Origin: Planctomycetota bacterium
Lineage (GTDB): Bacteria; Planctomycetota; Planctomycetia; Pirellulales; Pirellulaceae
Direction of reading: 5' to 3'
Assembly (NCBI GenBank): GCA_026692845.1
Contig: JAPLNM010000032.1
Location: 1 to 43,271, forward strand
DNA length: 43,271 nt
The position numbers and the translations under genes are program-made. Shown in pieces: positions 26,316-35,600 of the stretch (position 1 is the stretch's first letter; every line of letters starts with the position of its first letter). The notes under the pieces were generated by a model that worked only from the letters and a program-made list of their open reading frames with translations, was not told the DNA's origin and did no database searches.

Positions 26316-27067
26316 GTTTAGATCCGACGATGCTTTCGATCGGGACTTGGACGCTCCTGGCGATCGCTGCATTTGGGATTGGGATCACCAAGAGTGGTTT
26401 TTCGGGGGTGAGTTTGGTCCACGTCCTGATCTTTGCCTATGTGTTTGGTGCGAAGGCATCGACGGGTATCGTCCTACCGATGCTCATCGCAGGAGACACC
26501 ATGGCGATGCTGATGTTCGGTCAGCATGCCGATTGGAGGTATGTGCGCAAGATGTTTCCGCCGGCGATGGTCGGAGTCCTGGCCGCATGGCTCTTGATGG
26601 ACGTGATGAGCGAGTCGTATTATCGCCCGACGATCGGTTGCATTATCCTCGGGTTAGCTGTCATGCAACTTGCGAAAATGTTCCGTGAAGCTTGGTTCAC
26701 CCATATTCCACACCGTGCTTGGTTTGCTTGGGTCATGGGCGTTTTGGTGGGTATCACGACCATGTTGGCCAACGCCGCTGGACCGGTCTACGGATTGTTT
26801 CTGATCGCGATCGGGCTGCCCAAAAAGGAGTTTGTAGGGACCGCCGCCTGGTTTTTCTTGTTGCTGAATCTGATCAAAATCCCCTTCAGCTGGAATCTTG
26901 GACTCATTCACACCGACACATTGCTCTTGAATGTCGTATTGTTACCCGGGATTTATATTGGGCTTGTCGCTGGATCGGCAATTGCCAATCGCATTGGCCA
27001 GCGTGACTTTGAGGCTGCGATCATCGTGCTTGCGGCGTGTGCGGGAATCTACATGCTTTTGCTCTAG
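26312..27067 (+). CDS. TauE/SafE-family permease
   Basis: A 251-residue integral membrane protein of the TauE/SafE family, putative exporters or transporters of sulfite, sulfonates and related anions. About eight hydrophobic segments are visible. The family halves appear as FGIGITKSGFSGVSLVHVL near the N-terminus and GVLVGITTMLANAAGPVYGL in the second half. Substrate cannot be told from sequence. Its ATG overlaps the helicase stop codon (ATGA), so the two are co-translated although no functional link is obvious. Confidence 0.9.
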   Translation: MSLDPTMLSIGTWTLLAIAAFGIGITKSGFSGVSLVHVLIFAYVFGAKASTGIVLPMLIAGDTMAMLMFGQHADWRYVRKMFPPAMVGVLAAWLLMDVMSESYYRPTIGCIILGLAVMQLAKMFREAWFTHIPHRAWFAWVMGVLVGITTMLANAAGPVYGLFLIAIGLPKKEFVGTAAWFFLLLNLIKIPFSWNLGLIHTDTLLLNVVLLPGIYIGLVAGSAIANRIGQRDFEAAIIVLAACAGIYMLLL

Positions 27068-27097
27068 AGCAAAACAGAATGTTCCGCAATCCTATCG

Positions 27098-28225
27098 CTA
27101 TTCGGCGAACCCATTGATCCCTTCTTTGATGCCTCCCAAGATGTACCACAATCTCGGTTCGATCGAGTACGACATCAATCTCACCGAGTTATCGACGTAG
27201 GACATGTGTACGCCGGAACCATGCATGCTATGAAACTTGGCAGCATGACCGACAGCTGGGCTTCGACGCCAACTCGGCCCAGTAGGATCAGCGACCATGT
27301 ATCGAAGAAACTGACCGCTAGAGGAAACCCACCAGAACGAGGAATATCTAGAGGAAAGGGTCATAGGATCACGGAAACCTCCAGTCACTTCGCCAAAAAA
27401 GAAGGTGTTGGATGCTCCGTCTTTTATCTCGGGTAAAGTGGTTTTACTACGAACGAAAAACACACCTCGAAGGTCGTCGCAGGTGATACCTTGTTTGCCC
27501 AGGTCGGCACCATCTGGCATCGATGGGTCCAGGGCATTGGAACCTGTCATGCCTGATCTGCCGGAACAACCCATGTAATTCGTTTTCCCTAAGAGTATGT
27601 GAGCGTTGTCATCAGTATTGCCGTCTAAAAGCACAACGACTTGTGGGGGGGTGGTGATGGCAGTGGCATATGCAATGGTGTATGGGTTCGACATCGTCGT
27701 TGCTGCTTCGGCCACATCCGATGGACACAAAAGGGTGGATATTTTCGTTTGAGCAGCTTGGAAAATCGCTGGGTTTTTTCGCCAAAAGCGATTGTTCAGA
27801 GCCTGAGAACTGTTGGGTACCGCACCGACTCCATTGGTATCGGGATTGAGGTTCGCGTTGGCTTGGAATACCGACCAAACTTGGTTTAGTTCCAGAAAGG
27901 GTAGTAGGTGGGCAAGGTGGCCAACGCCCGAATGTCGAGTGGTTTCCACGCCCTCGGGTGTTTGCGGATAGGCTCCTGGAAACGGCGTTCTTTGGGGTCC
28001 TGGGAGGAGAATTCCTGGGGGGAACCGCTTGTTGGCGGTTTCAAAATTCAACGCAGCAAGCCCGACTTGCCGAAGATTGTTCGTGCAACTCATTCGCCTA
28101 GCCGCTTCGCGGGCGGCTTGCACGGCAGGCAAAAGCAGCCCGACGAGCACGCCAATAATGGCGATAACCACCAGCAATTCCACAAGAGTAAATCCACGCT
28201 TAGGCCAGTTTGTCGTTACTCGCAT
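27098..28225 (-). CDS. DUF1559 protein with type IV pilin-like N-terminus
   Basis: A 375-residue planctomycete-type protein. The N-terminus has a prepilin/pseudopilin cleavage and methylation signal ([19 protein letters not shown]) followed by the family pattern [20 protein letters not shown]. The body is the DUF1559 (SBP_bac_10) domain, ending with the usual [18 protein letters not shown] motif. Such proteins occur in many copies per planctomycete genome and are thought to be exported, possibly as pseudopilins. The start at 28225 has GGTGA close upstream; a TTG at 28237 is the alternative. It converges on the TauE gene with 30 bases between stops. Confidence 0.93.
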   Translation of the reverse strand: MRVTTNWPKRGFTLVELLVVIAIIGVLVGLLLPAVQAAREAARRMSCTNNLRQVGLAALNFETANKRFPPGILLPGPQRTPFPGAYPQTPEGVETTRHSGVGHLAHLLPFLELNQVWSVFQANANLNPDTNGVGAVPNSSQALNNRFWRKNPAIFQAAQTKISTLLCPSDVAEAATTMSNPYTIAYATAITTPPQVVVLLDGNTDDNAHILLGKTNYMGCSGRSGMTGSNALDPSMPDGADLGKQGITCDDLRGVFFVRSKTTLPEIKDGASNTFFFGEVTGGFRDPMTLSSRYSSFWWVSSSGQFLRYMVADPTGPSWRRSPAVGHAAKFHSMHGSGVHMSYVDNSVRLMSYSIEPRLWYILGGIKEGINGFAE

Positions 28226-28548
28226 TTTGCTCACCAAGGTCCCTTTTCGATCGTAACATTCTCAAATAGATGAATGGCAATTGTGTCTTGCTTTCTTTGT
28301 CGAAACCCAAGAAAGCCCGAGCCGCAGGACCATTGTGTTGGTGCCACGATGTGAGTTTTGTTAAATCGCTCTCCGAAAAACTCCACCTGGGAACTATAGG
28401 TCCTTTGTAAGGGCTGTAGAGTAATTCTCTCCTTTTTTTGAATGAATTGGGCCGTTATAGTCGTCAAAATACGAAAAAAATCAGAGGGGTTTCCGAGGGT
28501 TGCGTCCATTATCGGTTAGGCCGTCCGCAAAATTCTCGCTTGGAAAAC
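28226..28548. other. intergenic region upstream of the DUF1559 gene
   Basis: This is the larger part of the 410-base gap between the DUF1559 start and the ClpC stop. It probably holds the promoter of the DUF1559 gene. Scattered TTGAC/TATAA-like words occur on the minus strand around 28455-28470, but not at proper spacing. A 92-codon minus-strand frame here (28231-28509) has no recognisable features. Confidence 0.35.
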
Positions 28549-28583
28549 AAAAAAACGGGAGCGAATTGCTTCGCCCCCGTTTC
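28549..28583 (-). terminator. rho-independent terminator of clpC
   Basis: On the minus strand the sequence AACGGGGGCGAA, a GCAA loop and TTCGCTCCCGTT form a stem of about 12 pairs with one mismatch, followed at once by a run of seven T. It lies about 50 bases after the clpC stop codon and in the right orientation. Confidence 0.8.
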
Positions 28584-28635
28584 AATAACTATGTAACTTG
28601 CAGGGTTCCAACGCTGCCCACCTAAAGTGGGGAGT

Positions 28636-31173
28636 TTACTTTTTTACCTCGCCCGCACCGGAAAGTTCTAAGCCCGTGTCGCGTTGCTCGCCCTTAAAGT
28701 CCAGACGGATCACCTTGCCTGTCTCGTCCTTAAAGGCATCGATGAGGATCGCGTTCTTCCCCTCAAAACTGCCCCTGAGGAGTTCCTCGGAAAGAGGATC
28801 TTCGATCCGTTGCTCGATGGCTCGTCGTAGCGGTCTTGCTCCGTAATCGAGGTTCGAACCTTGCTTGATGATGAATTCTTTGGCTTCCTCGGTAAGCTCG
28901 ATTTCAAAACCGCGATCTCGCAATCGGTTTCGAACCTTGGCCAACTCGTAATCGATAACCTTCTTGAGGTCCTCGTTGTTCAGGTGCCTGAAGATGATCA
29001 CATCATCGAGTCGGTTGAGAAACTCAGGGCGGAAGACCCTCTCGATCGAATCCATCACGCGCGCCTTCATGCTTTCGTACGAGGCGTCATCGGACGGTTT
29101 CTGGAATCCAAAGGCTTGTTCGTTCTTGATCGCCTCTGCACCGGCGTTGGTCGTCAGGATCAAAATGGTGTTCCTGAAATCGATATTGCGGCCGAAACTA
29201 TCGGTCAATCGACCTTCCTCCATGACTTGGAGAAGCATGTTGAAAACGTCCGGGTGCGCTTTTTCGATTTCATCGAGCAGCACGACCGAATAAGGACGTC
29301 GGCGGATCTTCTCGGTCAATTGGCCACCTTCCTCGTAGCCGACGTATCCTGGAGGTGCACCGATCAGACGACTGACGTTATGCTTTTCCATGTACTCGCT
29401 CATGTCGATGTGCACTAGAGCGTCGGCATCGCCGAACAAACACTCGGCTAGAGCTTTAGCAAGCAGCGTCTTGCCGACTCCGGTGGGACCTGCGAAGACA
29501 AAGCAACCGGTCGGTCGCTTTGGATCTTTTAGTCCACTTCGGCTGCGTCGGACGGCTCGAGCGACGGCCGCTACGGCTTGCTCCTGGCTGACGACTCGCT
29601 TGTGCAACTCCCCTTCCATGTTCATCAGACGCAAGGAGTCTTCGGTCGAAAGACGCGTTAGCGGAATTCCGGTCATCTTGGAAACCACTTCGGCGATGAC
29701 TTCCTCATCGACGACGCCATCGGTTTCGCGACTCTTCTCGCGCCACTCTCGGGTGATCTGCTCTTTTTTGCGTCGAAGTTTGTCGGCCTGGTCTCGAAGC
29801 GCGGCTGCTTTTTCGAAATCCTGGTTCGCGACGGCCTCTTCCTTCTCTTTGTTGAGCCGTTCGATATCCTCATCGATGTCTTTGAGGTCCGGTGGCTTGG
29901 TCATCGTACGCAAACGCACACGCGCGCCGGCCTCATCGATCACGTCGATCGCCTTATCGGGCAAACATCTTGCCGTGATGTAGCGTTCGCTCATTTCAAC
30001 GGCCGAGGTGATCGCGTCGTCGGTGATCTGGACTCGGTGGTGCTCTTCGTAACGTTCCTTGAGACCCTTGAGGATCTGGATCGTTTCGTCCTTGGAGGTC
30101 GGCTCGACAATGATCTCTTGGAAGCGACGAGCCAACGCGTTGTCCTTCTCGATGTACTTTCGATACTCGTCGAGCGTCGTCGCACCGATGCATTGGATTT
30201 CGCCACGAGCTAAGGCAGGCTTAAGCACATTCGCTGCATCGATCGCACCTTCGGCCCCACCCGCACCTACGAGCGTATGCAATTCGTCGATGAACAAGAT
30301 CGTGTTCCGAGCGCGACGCACTTCGTTCATCACCGCCTTGATCCGCTCCTCGAATTGCCCTCGGTATTTGGTGCCCGCAACCATCATGGCAAGATCCAAA
30401 ACGACGATTCGCTTTTCGGCCAAGATATCAGGGACCTCGCCATTGACGACGCGCTGGGCAAAGCCCTCGACAATCGCGGTCTTTCCCACCCCTGCCTCAC
30501 CCAATAGAACTGGATTGTTCTTGGTGCGGCGGCACAGTACCTGGGTGGCTCGCTCAATCTCCCGCTCGCGACCGATCACCGGATCGAGCTTTCCCTGTCG
30601 CGCCAATTCGGTCAAGTCACGGCCAAAGCTATCCAACGCCGGGGTCTTGCTCTTGCTCCCCTTGCTCGACGATCCGGCTTCGCTGTTTGCCGGTTCGCCG
30701 CTTTTCGGGCGGAGTTCCCCATCGCTCGATTCAATGCCATGTCCCAAGAGACTCAACACCTCTTCGCGGACGTCCTCGAGTTTCATCCCCAAGTTCATCA
30801 GCACCTGGGCTGCGACGCCATCTTGCTCACGAAGCAATCCCAGCAGGATGTGCTCGGTGCCGACGTAATTGTGGTTCAGATTCCGCGCCTCTTCCATCGA
30901 ATACTCGATGACCTTCTTGGCACGCGGTGTGTGCGGCAACTTGCCGATTGTCACCATCTCCGGACCACTTTGAACCAGCTTTTCGACCTCTAAACGAATC
31001 TTTCTCAAGTCGATATCGAGGTTCCTGAGCACATTGGCCGCAACGCCACTACCCTCTTTGACCAGCCCGAGGAGGATATGCTCGGTGCCGATGTATTCGT
31101 GGTTGAAACGCTGTGCCTCTTGATTCGCTAGCTGCATCACCTTGCGGGCACGGTCTGTAAATCGCTCGAACAT
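28636..31173 (-). CDS. clpC: ClpC-type ATPase subunit of the Clp protease
   Basis: An 845-residue AAA+ unfoldase that feeds substrates to ClpP. Two Clp_N repeats (about 4-65 and 80-142, both with the GTEHILLGL motif) are followed by the first AAA domain (Walker A GEAGVGKT 225-232; Walker B LFIDELHTL), a UVR-like coiled middle segment (about 425-460, NQDFEKAAALRDQADKLRRK) which marks ClpC rather than ClpA/ClpB, and the second AAA domain (Walker A GPTGVGKT). Start at 31173 (MFERFTDRARKV) with AAGGAAGGA upstream; the frame continues to 31215 without family residues. No CIRCE-type heat-shock operator was seen upstream, and the usual McsA/McsB/CtsR genes are absent. Confidence 0.97.
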   Translation of the reverse strand: MFERFTDRARKVMQLANQEAQRFNHEYIGTEHILLGLVKEGSGVAANVLRNLDIDLRKIRLEVEKLVQSGPEMVTIGKLPHTPRAKKVIEYSMEEARNLNHNYVGTEHILLGLLREQDGVAAQVLMNLGMKLEDVREEVLSLLGHGIESSDGELRPKSGEPANSEAGSSSKGSKSKTPALDSFGRDLTELARQGKLDPVIGREREIERATQVLCRRTKNNPVLLGEAGVGKTAIVEGFAQRVVNGEVPDILAEKRIVVLDLAMMVAGTKYRGQFEERIKAVMNEVRRARNTILFIDELHTLVGAGGAEGAIDAANVLKPALARGEIQCIGATTLDEYRKYIEKDNALARRFQEIIVEPTSKDETIQILKGLKERYEEHHRVQITDDAITSAVEMSERYITARCLPDKAIDVIDEAGARVRLRTMTKPPDLKDIDEDIERLNKEKEEAVANQDFEKAAALRDQADKLRRKKEQITREWREKSRETDGVVDEEVIAEVVSKMTGIPLTRLSTEDSLRLMNMEGELHKRVVSQEQAVAAVARAVRRSRSGLKDPKRPTGCFVFAGPTGVGKTLLAKALAECLFGDADALVHIDMSEYMEKHNVSRLIGAPPGYVGYEEGGQLTEKIRRRPYSVVLLDEIEKAHPDVFNMLLQVMEEGRLTDSFGRNIDFRNTILILTTNAGAEAIKNEQAFGFQKPSDDASYESMKARVMDSIERVFRPEFLNRLDDVIIFRHLNNEDLKKVIDYELAKVRNRLRDRGFEIELTEEAKEFIIKQGSNLDYGARPLRRAIEQRIEDPLSEELLRGSFEGKNAILIDAFKDETGKVIRLDFKGEQRDTGLELSGAGEVKK

Positions 31174-31419
31174 GACTATCCTTCCTTTTGGGTTGGCGGA
31201 CAACCATCGGTCCACCCTCGATTGTTTTCAGCTCGTCTTGCCGACACATCTAAACCAAAGACGCCTTTCGGCAGTCTAACGTTCGTTTGCTGGCAACGGT
31301 TGCTCCTGATGTGCAAAAGCTGTACCGAAAACGTAAGTCTCCAGAACACCGTTCGCAAAGACGATCCGAAAAATTATAGAGCTTCTCCCAGGATAGCAAA
31401 CGGGAGGTACCTACTGCTT

Positions 31420-31968
31420 TTAGAGACTTTCGGTCCGTTTGTTTCGTTTGGAGTCTTTCATTTTTCGGTACTCTTGGGCAATCTCGGCTGCCCATAAGCC
31501 CCCGCGTTCAAGAGATTCGATGGTTTGCAGCACGACTGCGGCGGCCTCGAGCCTACCTGTCCGACGGTAAATCGATGCTAGGCAAAGCGCTGCCTCAACA
31601 TCCCATTCTCCCTGCGACACATAGGGTGTAAGCAATTCTTCGGCTTCGAAGTAATTCCCCCGAAGGTACTCCGATTGAGCCTCCTGGAGCACTCGATCGC
31701 TACATAACGACAAACGAGCTTGCCCGTCGCGTGCGGCACAGTACGTTTGGTACAAAATCGAACCGATTACCAAAGCCGCCAGAGAGCACCAAAGCAAACG
31801 CGATTCCCAGCCCGTGAGCAAACCCGGCCAAATGAAGGTCCCAATCCATGCGGCTTGAAGAGCAAAGACAAATCCCAAGCAGATCAGCAACGCACGAAGA
31901 CTACCTGCCTGCCAGGCAAAAACCAATCCAGGCCATAAGACCATCGCCCATCTGAAAGACTTAGGCAT
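31420..31968 (-). CDS. small membrane protein with TPR-like C-terminus
   Basis: About 182 residues. Three hydrophobic segments in the first ~90 residues (MVLWPGLVFAW, ALLICLGFVFALQAAWIGTF, LLWCSLAALVIGSILYQ) are followed by a helical region resembling tetratricopeptide repeats (EYLRGNYFEAEELLTPYVSQ and AALCLASIYRRTGRLEAAAV). No family was assigned. The start at 31968 (MPKSFRW) is preferred because the upstream extension to 32124 is Arg-rich and protein-unlike. It is on the clpC strand, but 246 bases separate the two. Confidence 0.65.
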   Translation of the reverse strand: MPKSFRWAMVLWPGLVFAWQAGSLRALLICLGFVFALQAAWIGTFIWPGLLTGWESRLLWCSLAALVIGSILYQTYCAARDGQARLSLCSDRVLQEAQSEYLRGNYFEAEELLTPYVSQGEWDVEAALCLASIYRRTGRLEAAAVVLQTIESLERGGLWAAEIAQEYRKMKDSKRNKRTESL

Positions 31969-32263
31969 CCTGCCAAACCTGTTCCTTTGCTTTTCCTGAC
32001 GATTCGATCTGTCAATAGCGCGTCGTTTCTCATTATTACCAAATCGGATACCGAATCGGCTCGGTCCACTGCCGAATCGGCAGACCAATCTCCAATTTAC
32101 ATGGCGCGATGCCGAAGTTAACAAAAAAACTCATGCAATCGCAACAGCACCCTTTGGTTTTGCTCCAAATTGACGTAGACACCCAAGAGGGAAATTTGGA
32201 CTATCCGGCGTCAATGGCATGCGATTCGTTTGCCGAACCATTGTTCTACCATTAGGCATCATC

Positions 32264-32659
32264 ATGACGAGCATCCAACGGCTGTTCCCCCGCCTGGCAA
32301 TCCTTTGCCTTTCGAGTCTTTGTTTAAGCGGCTGTGCTGGGACCAATTGCGCCCAACCTCAAAATCCAGCCATGAGCCCTTATCCAACGTATCCTGCTTA
32401 CCCGCAGCCCTATCCGACCCAGGGAACCGTGGCAGCACCCGGAATGGTCGCTGCCCCACCCGTCGGGATGAATCCTGGGGCCGCTGCCCCTGGAACCTAT
32501 GGGCCACCCCCAGGAACCTACGCGCAACCTCCAGCCTACGGGCAACCCCCAACCTACGGGCAGCCTCCGGTTTACGGCCAACCGATCCCGGGCTCCTACC
32601 CTGGAACTACCTCGGCCGGATACCCACCAGGCTACGCGCAACCGATGGTTGGGCGCTGA
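32264..32659 (+). CDS. small Pro/Tyr/Gly-rich lipoprotein
   Basis: About 131 residues. A lipoprotein signal ends at LCLSGC, followed by a low-complexity mature part made of Pro-Xaa-Tyr phrases (SPYPTYPAYPQPYPTQG) and four degenerate copies of a PPxYGQ unit toward the C-terminus. Such chains are intrinsically disordered and probably span or coat the cell envelope; no enzymatic role is suggested. The start is MTSIQRLF at 32264; the frame is open from 32219. The stop lies 4 bases from the stop of the convergent cytochrome gene. Confidence 0.75.
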   Translation: MTSIQRLFPRLAILCLSSLCLSGCAGTNCAQPQNPAMSPYPTYPAYPQPYPTQGTVAAPGMVAAPPVGMNPGAAAPGTYGPPPGTYAQPPAYGQPPTYGQPPVYGQPIPGSYPGTTSAGYPPGYAQPMVGR

Positions 32660-32663
32660 GCCA

Positions 32664-34610
32664 CTACTTTTTATTTTTTCCCAAAGCTTGGCTCAAAAAC
32701 GGTTCGACCGGGCCGATGGATTTGAGAAACGCTTCATCGAACGATGATCCACTTGCGATCGCTTTGACGACCAAGTCGTACTGTTTTTTCATCGAACTGC
32801 TCTGCATGGTCCTGACCAACGCAAATCCAACGATCGCCTCATCTTCATCGTTGAGCTTTCCATCCATCAATGGCTTGACGTTCTTGATCTCATCGACGAC
32901 TTGACCGACCTTGAGCATCCAAGGTTTAACGCGCTCGTCGTTGTGCCCGACTGCGGTGGCCAACGCGGCCCGCCCTGCTCCATCGGCAAACCATTTTGGT
33001 ACTCCCTCATGCGATGCCATCCAGACGCTGGTAATCTGTTGGAGCAGCGCAGATTCATTGAGCTTGGTATTGGTCTTCTCGGGAATGATCGCGATGTACA
33101 TATCCAACACATCTTGCTTCCAATGCGAGGACCACTCGGGGGGCAATGCTCGCTTTTCGAGCATGTTGCCAAGCTCGCTGTAATCGTACCGGGACTTGAG
33201 CGCATAGATCGTGATCCCACCGCGAACGATCGGATCCTTGGGGCTGAGGCGATACTGTTTGCGTACGGATTTGGCGGCAGCATCGGCAGCAGCCAGAACC
33301 TGTTCCAAGCCCGATGGCCCGAGGTTTCCTAGCACATGGAAGTCTTGGTTGGAGGTTTCTTGGAGCTGTGCTGTCGGAGAGACGATCTTCCATCGATCCC
33401 GAGCTCTGCTCATCCGCTTTTCCATCAGCTCGCTATGGCTGGCCTTCGAGGCCCACGACTTGGCAATCACGCTATCGAGCTGGCTTTCTCGCTGATTGCC
33501 ATCGAAAGTGGCTCCCTCGTCGATCCATTTGGTGATTTTTTCGATCTCCTCGGGCTTGAGTGCCGCTCGGCCGCCGGCAGGCATCCTCTGTCCTGCTTGA
33601 CCCAAAATCTTCTTGACCAGCAAACTCTCCGGGCCCTTCTTCGGCTCGATCGCCGGGCCAGTCATGCCCCCGCGAAGCAGCCCGGCAAAGTTGGTGAAAT
33701 TCAATCCGCCCGAAGGCCGGTTGCCACCGTAATGGCAGCCGTTGCAATTGGCGACCAAGATCGGTGCGATGTCGTTGGCAAAGCTGACGGTCTCCTTGCC
33801 GGTAGCTTGCATCACCTCGACTGGCTTGGGGGGCTCGGGAGGTTTCGCATCGGGGCCACCGACAAGTACCCTTAGGTTCGCTTTAGGATCCTCCGCATCG
33901 AATTTCGCTCCGGCCTTGACCCATGCCTTGATGGCCTTGATTTTTTCCTCTGGGACTTTGTTGCCACTCGGGGGCATGCTTCCACTGACCATGGCTTCGA
34001 CCAAAGGACTCCCGTCGGGATCCCCAGCAAAGAGCACCACTCCGGCCCGAGAGCCTTTCATCAATCCTTCGTACGTCGGCATCGTAAAGCCACCGGTGGT
34101 CTTATCGACGTGGCACCTGCCGCAGTGCTCGACCAAAACAGGAGCTACATCCTTGATGAAACTTATCCCCTCGGATTTAGGCTTAAGTTCCTTTGCTGAA
34201 TCTTTACCCGCAGTGGCTTTCGGACCGTTGTTCATCTCTCGCAACTTGCCAAAGATTTCGCCCCAGGGCGTAAGCGGCGTGAACTCGGCCCCTTCGATCG
34301 CCAGAACCTCGGCCGCTCGTGATAGCTTTTTGTGCAGTCGCTCCCACTCGGCAACGTCTTTTCGTTGTCCGGAAATCACCAAGTCGACAAAGTTGGCATT
34401 GCAGATCTCGATGTACTTGGCGCTCTCGCCAAAGTTCTTTTCCTTGTACAAATCCTCGGCTCGCTTGATGGCCGATCGGAACGAATCGATGTCGCTGGGG
34501 CTTTGGAGCTCCTGGGCCTCGAGCCTCGCCAGACTCCCGATTCCCAGACTCCCGATTCCCATCGATAGCACCGCGAATAACACCCACATGGCGAATTTGA
34601 ATGTTCTCAT
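32664..34610 (-). CDS. secreted planctomycete c-type cytochrome-domain protein with degenerate peptidase-like C-terminus
   Basis: A 648-residue exported protein. The signal peptide (about 1-33) contains a duplicated GIGSL. Two planctomycete cytochrome C-type domains follow, with heme boxes CGRCH (163-167) and CNGCH (289-293), each followed by the usual MPP/MPAGG stretch (SMPPSG, 211-216; RMPAGGRAALKPEEIEKI, 342-359), which could supply distal heme ligands. From about 420 onward the chain resembles the C-terminal metallopeptidase-like domains of planctomycete proteins, ending in GVPKWFADGAGR (536-547). The position where HExxH would be expected reads LLQQITSVW, so a working zinc site is not evident. 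Function unknown. Confidence 0.85.
   Translation of the reverse strand: MRTFKFAMWVLFAVLSMGIGSLGIGSLARLEAQELQSPSDIDSFRSAIKRAEDLYKEKNFGESAKYIEICNANFVDLVISGQRKDVAEWERLHKKLSRAAEVLAIEGAEFTPLTPWGEIFGKLREMNNGPKATAGKDSAKELKPKSEGISFIKDVAPVLVEHCGRCHVDKTTGGFTMPTYEGLMKGSRAGVVLFAGDPDGSPLVEAMVSGSMPPSGNKVPEEKIKAIKAWVKAGAKFDAEDPKANLRVLVGGPDAKPPEPPKPVEVMQATGKETVSFANDIAPILVANCNGCHYGGNRPSGGLNFTNFAGLLRGGMTGPAIEPKKGPESLLVKKILGQAGQRMPAGGRAALKPEEIEKITKWIDEGATFDGNQRESQLDSVIAKSWASKASHSELMEKRMSRARDRWKIVSPTAQLQETSNQDFHVLGNLGPSGLEQVLAAADAAAKSVRKQYRLSPKDPIVRGGITIYALKSRYDYSELGNMLEKRALPPEWSSHWKQDVLDMYIAIIPEKTNTKLNESALLQQITSVWMASHEGVPKWFADGAGRAALATAVGHNDERVKPWMLKVGQVVDEIKNVKPLMDGKLNDEDEAIVGFALVRTMQSSSMKKQYDLVVKAIASGSSFDEAFLKSIGPVEPFLSQALGKNKK
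34531..34560. repeat. 15-base tandem duplication in the signal peptide of the cytochrome-domain protein
   Basis: AGACTCCCGATTCCC occurs twice in direct succession (34531-34545 and 34546-34560) and adds five residues (GIGSL) to the hydrophobic core of the signal peptide. It keeps the frame. Confidence 0.9.
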
Positions 34611-34832
34611 CGAAAGGACCTAAGACTATCTGGTTGGCTTATTCGGGTGGACTTACGAGGACGACTCGGCGATCGATCTGCCAAGGTCCGCCTGGAATCG
34701 TCTGACTGTTATTGTCGTCGAATAGAGGCCTGGGGGAAAGAGCCCGGTTGACCGAAGGAACGCTTTTTCAGCTGCTTGCCGAACCAACGTCGGCCTATTT
34801 CAACCTGACTGGCCATCGGGCGATGCACTGGG

Positions 34833-35432
34833 CTAGAACTTTTGTCGTCCCGACAAGGCGTCCGAAAGGATCTCTTTATTGGTGAATTCCAACACACTGC
34901 CACTGGTCACACCCCGTGCCAATCGGGTCAATTGAACCGGAAACGGTGCCAACTGGTTCGAGATGAACATCGCCGTTCCGTCCCCTTCGACATTCGGATT
35001 CGTCGCCATGACAACCTCACGGAAGTTCCCTGTCCTGACCCGATCGACCAAGGCTTCGATTGTCAACTGATCCGGCCCAATCCCATCCAAAGGCGCGATG
35101 CGGCCAAGCAATACATGATACATCCCCTTGTACACTCCGGTCTGTTCCAGGGCGATCAAATCCCTAGGCTGCTCGACAATGCAAAGCAGTCCTGCGTCCC
35201 GGTGAGAACTTTTGCATACCCCGCAAAGCGCTTCCTCGGACAAATTGAAGCAAATCGAACAGTATCGAACGTTCTCACGGACCTTGCGTATCGCATCGGC
35301 CAAGGCGATCGCTTCGGAAACATGCACCCGCAAAATGTGATAGGCCAATCGCTCGGCGGTCTTTTTGCCAATGCCAGGCAAACGTCCTAGCTGGTGGACA
35401 AGCTCAGTGACCGACTGCGATATCTCTGCCAT
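34833..35432 (-). CDS. recR: recombination protein RecR
   Basis: A 199-residue protein with the full RecR layout: an N-terminal helix-hairpin-helix (LGRLPGIGKKTAERLAYHIL, 15-34), a C4 zinc finger (Cys58, Cys61, Cys70, Cys73) and a Toprim domain beginning LLCIVEQPRDLIALEQTG, with NPNVEGDGTA further on. RecR works with RecO/RecF to load RecA on gapped DNA. The start at 35432 follows an AAGGGGC site; the frame continues to 35492. The usual partners dnaX and ybaB are not next to it here. It is divergent from the ABC-F gene. Confidence 0.96.
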   Translation of the reverse strand: MAEISQSVTELVHQLGRLPGIGKKTAERLAYHILRVHVSEAIALADAIRKVRENVRYCSICFNLSEEALCGVCKSSHRDAGLLCIVEQPRDLIALEQTGVYKGMYHVLLGRIAPLDGIGPDQLTIEALVDRVRTGNFREVVMATNPNVEGDGTAMFISNQLAPFPVQLTRLARGVTSGSVLEFTNKEILSDALSGRQKF

Positions 35433-35600
35433 GGAATCCAATGCCCCTTGCCCCAAAATGCCTAACCAAAGACCCCTTGTGAGCCCTACCAACGGGTTTT
35501 CCCCTAAGAATCCATCGCCTTTGGGGTTGATAACATACCAAAGATGGATGAAATTTTCAGGGCTCTGCCCTATCGATTTCCAAGCTGCCTAGGTTCCGCC

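Noticed and set aside
28231-28509. 92-codon minus-strand frame upstream of the DUF1559 gene
   Set aside because: No ribosome-binding site or conserved feature, and it runs into the DUF1559 start; probably noncoding.
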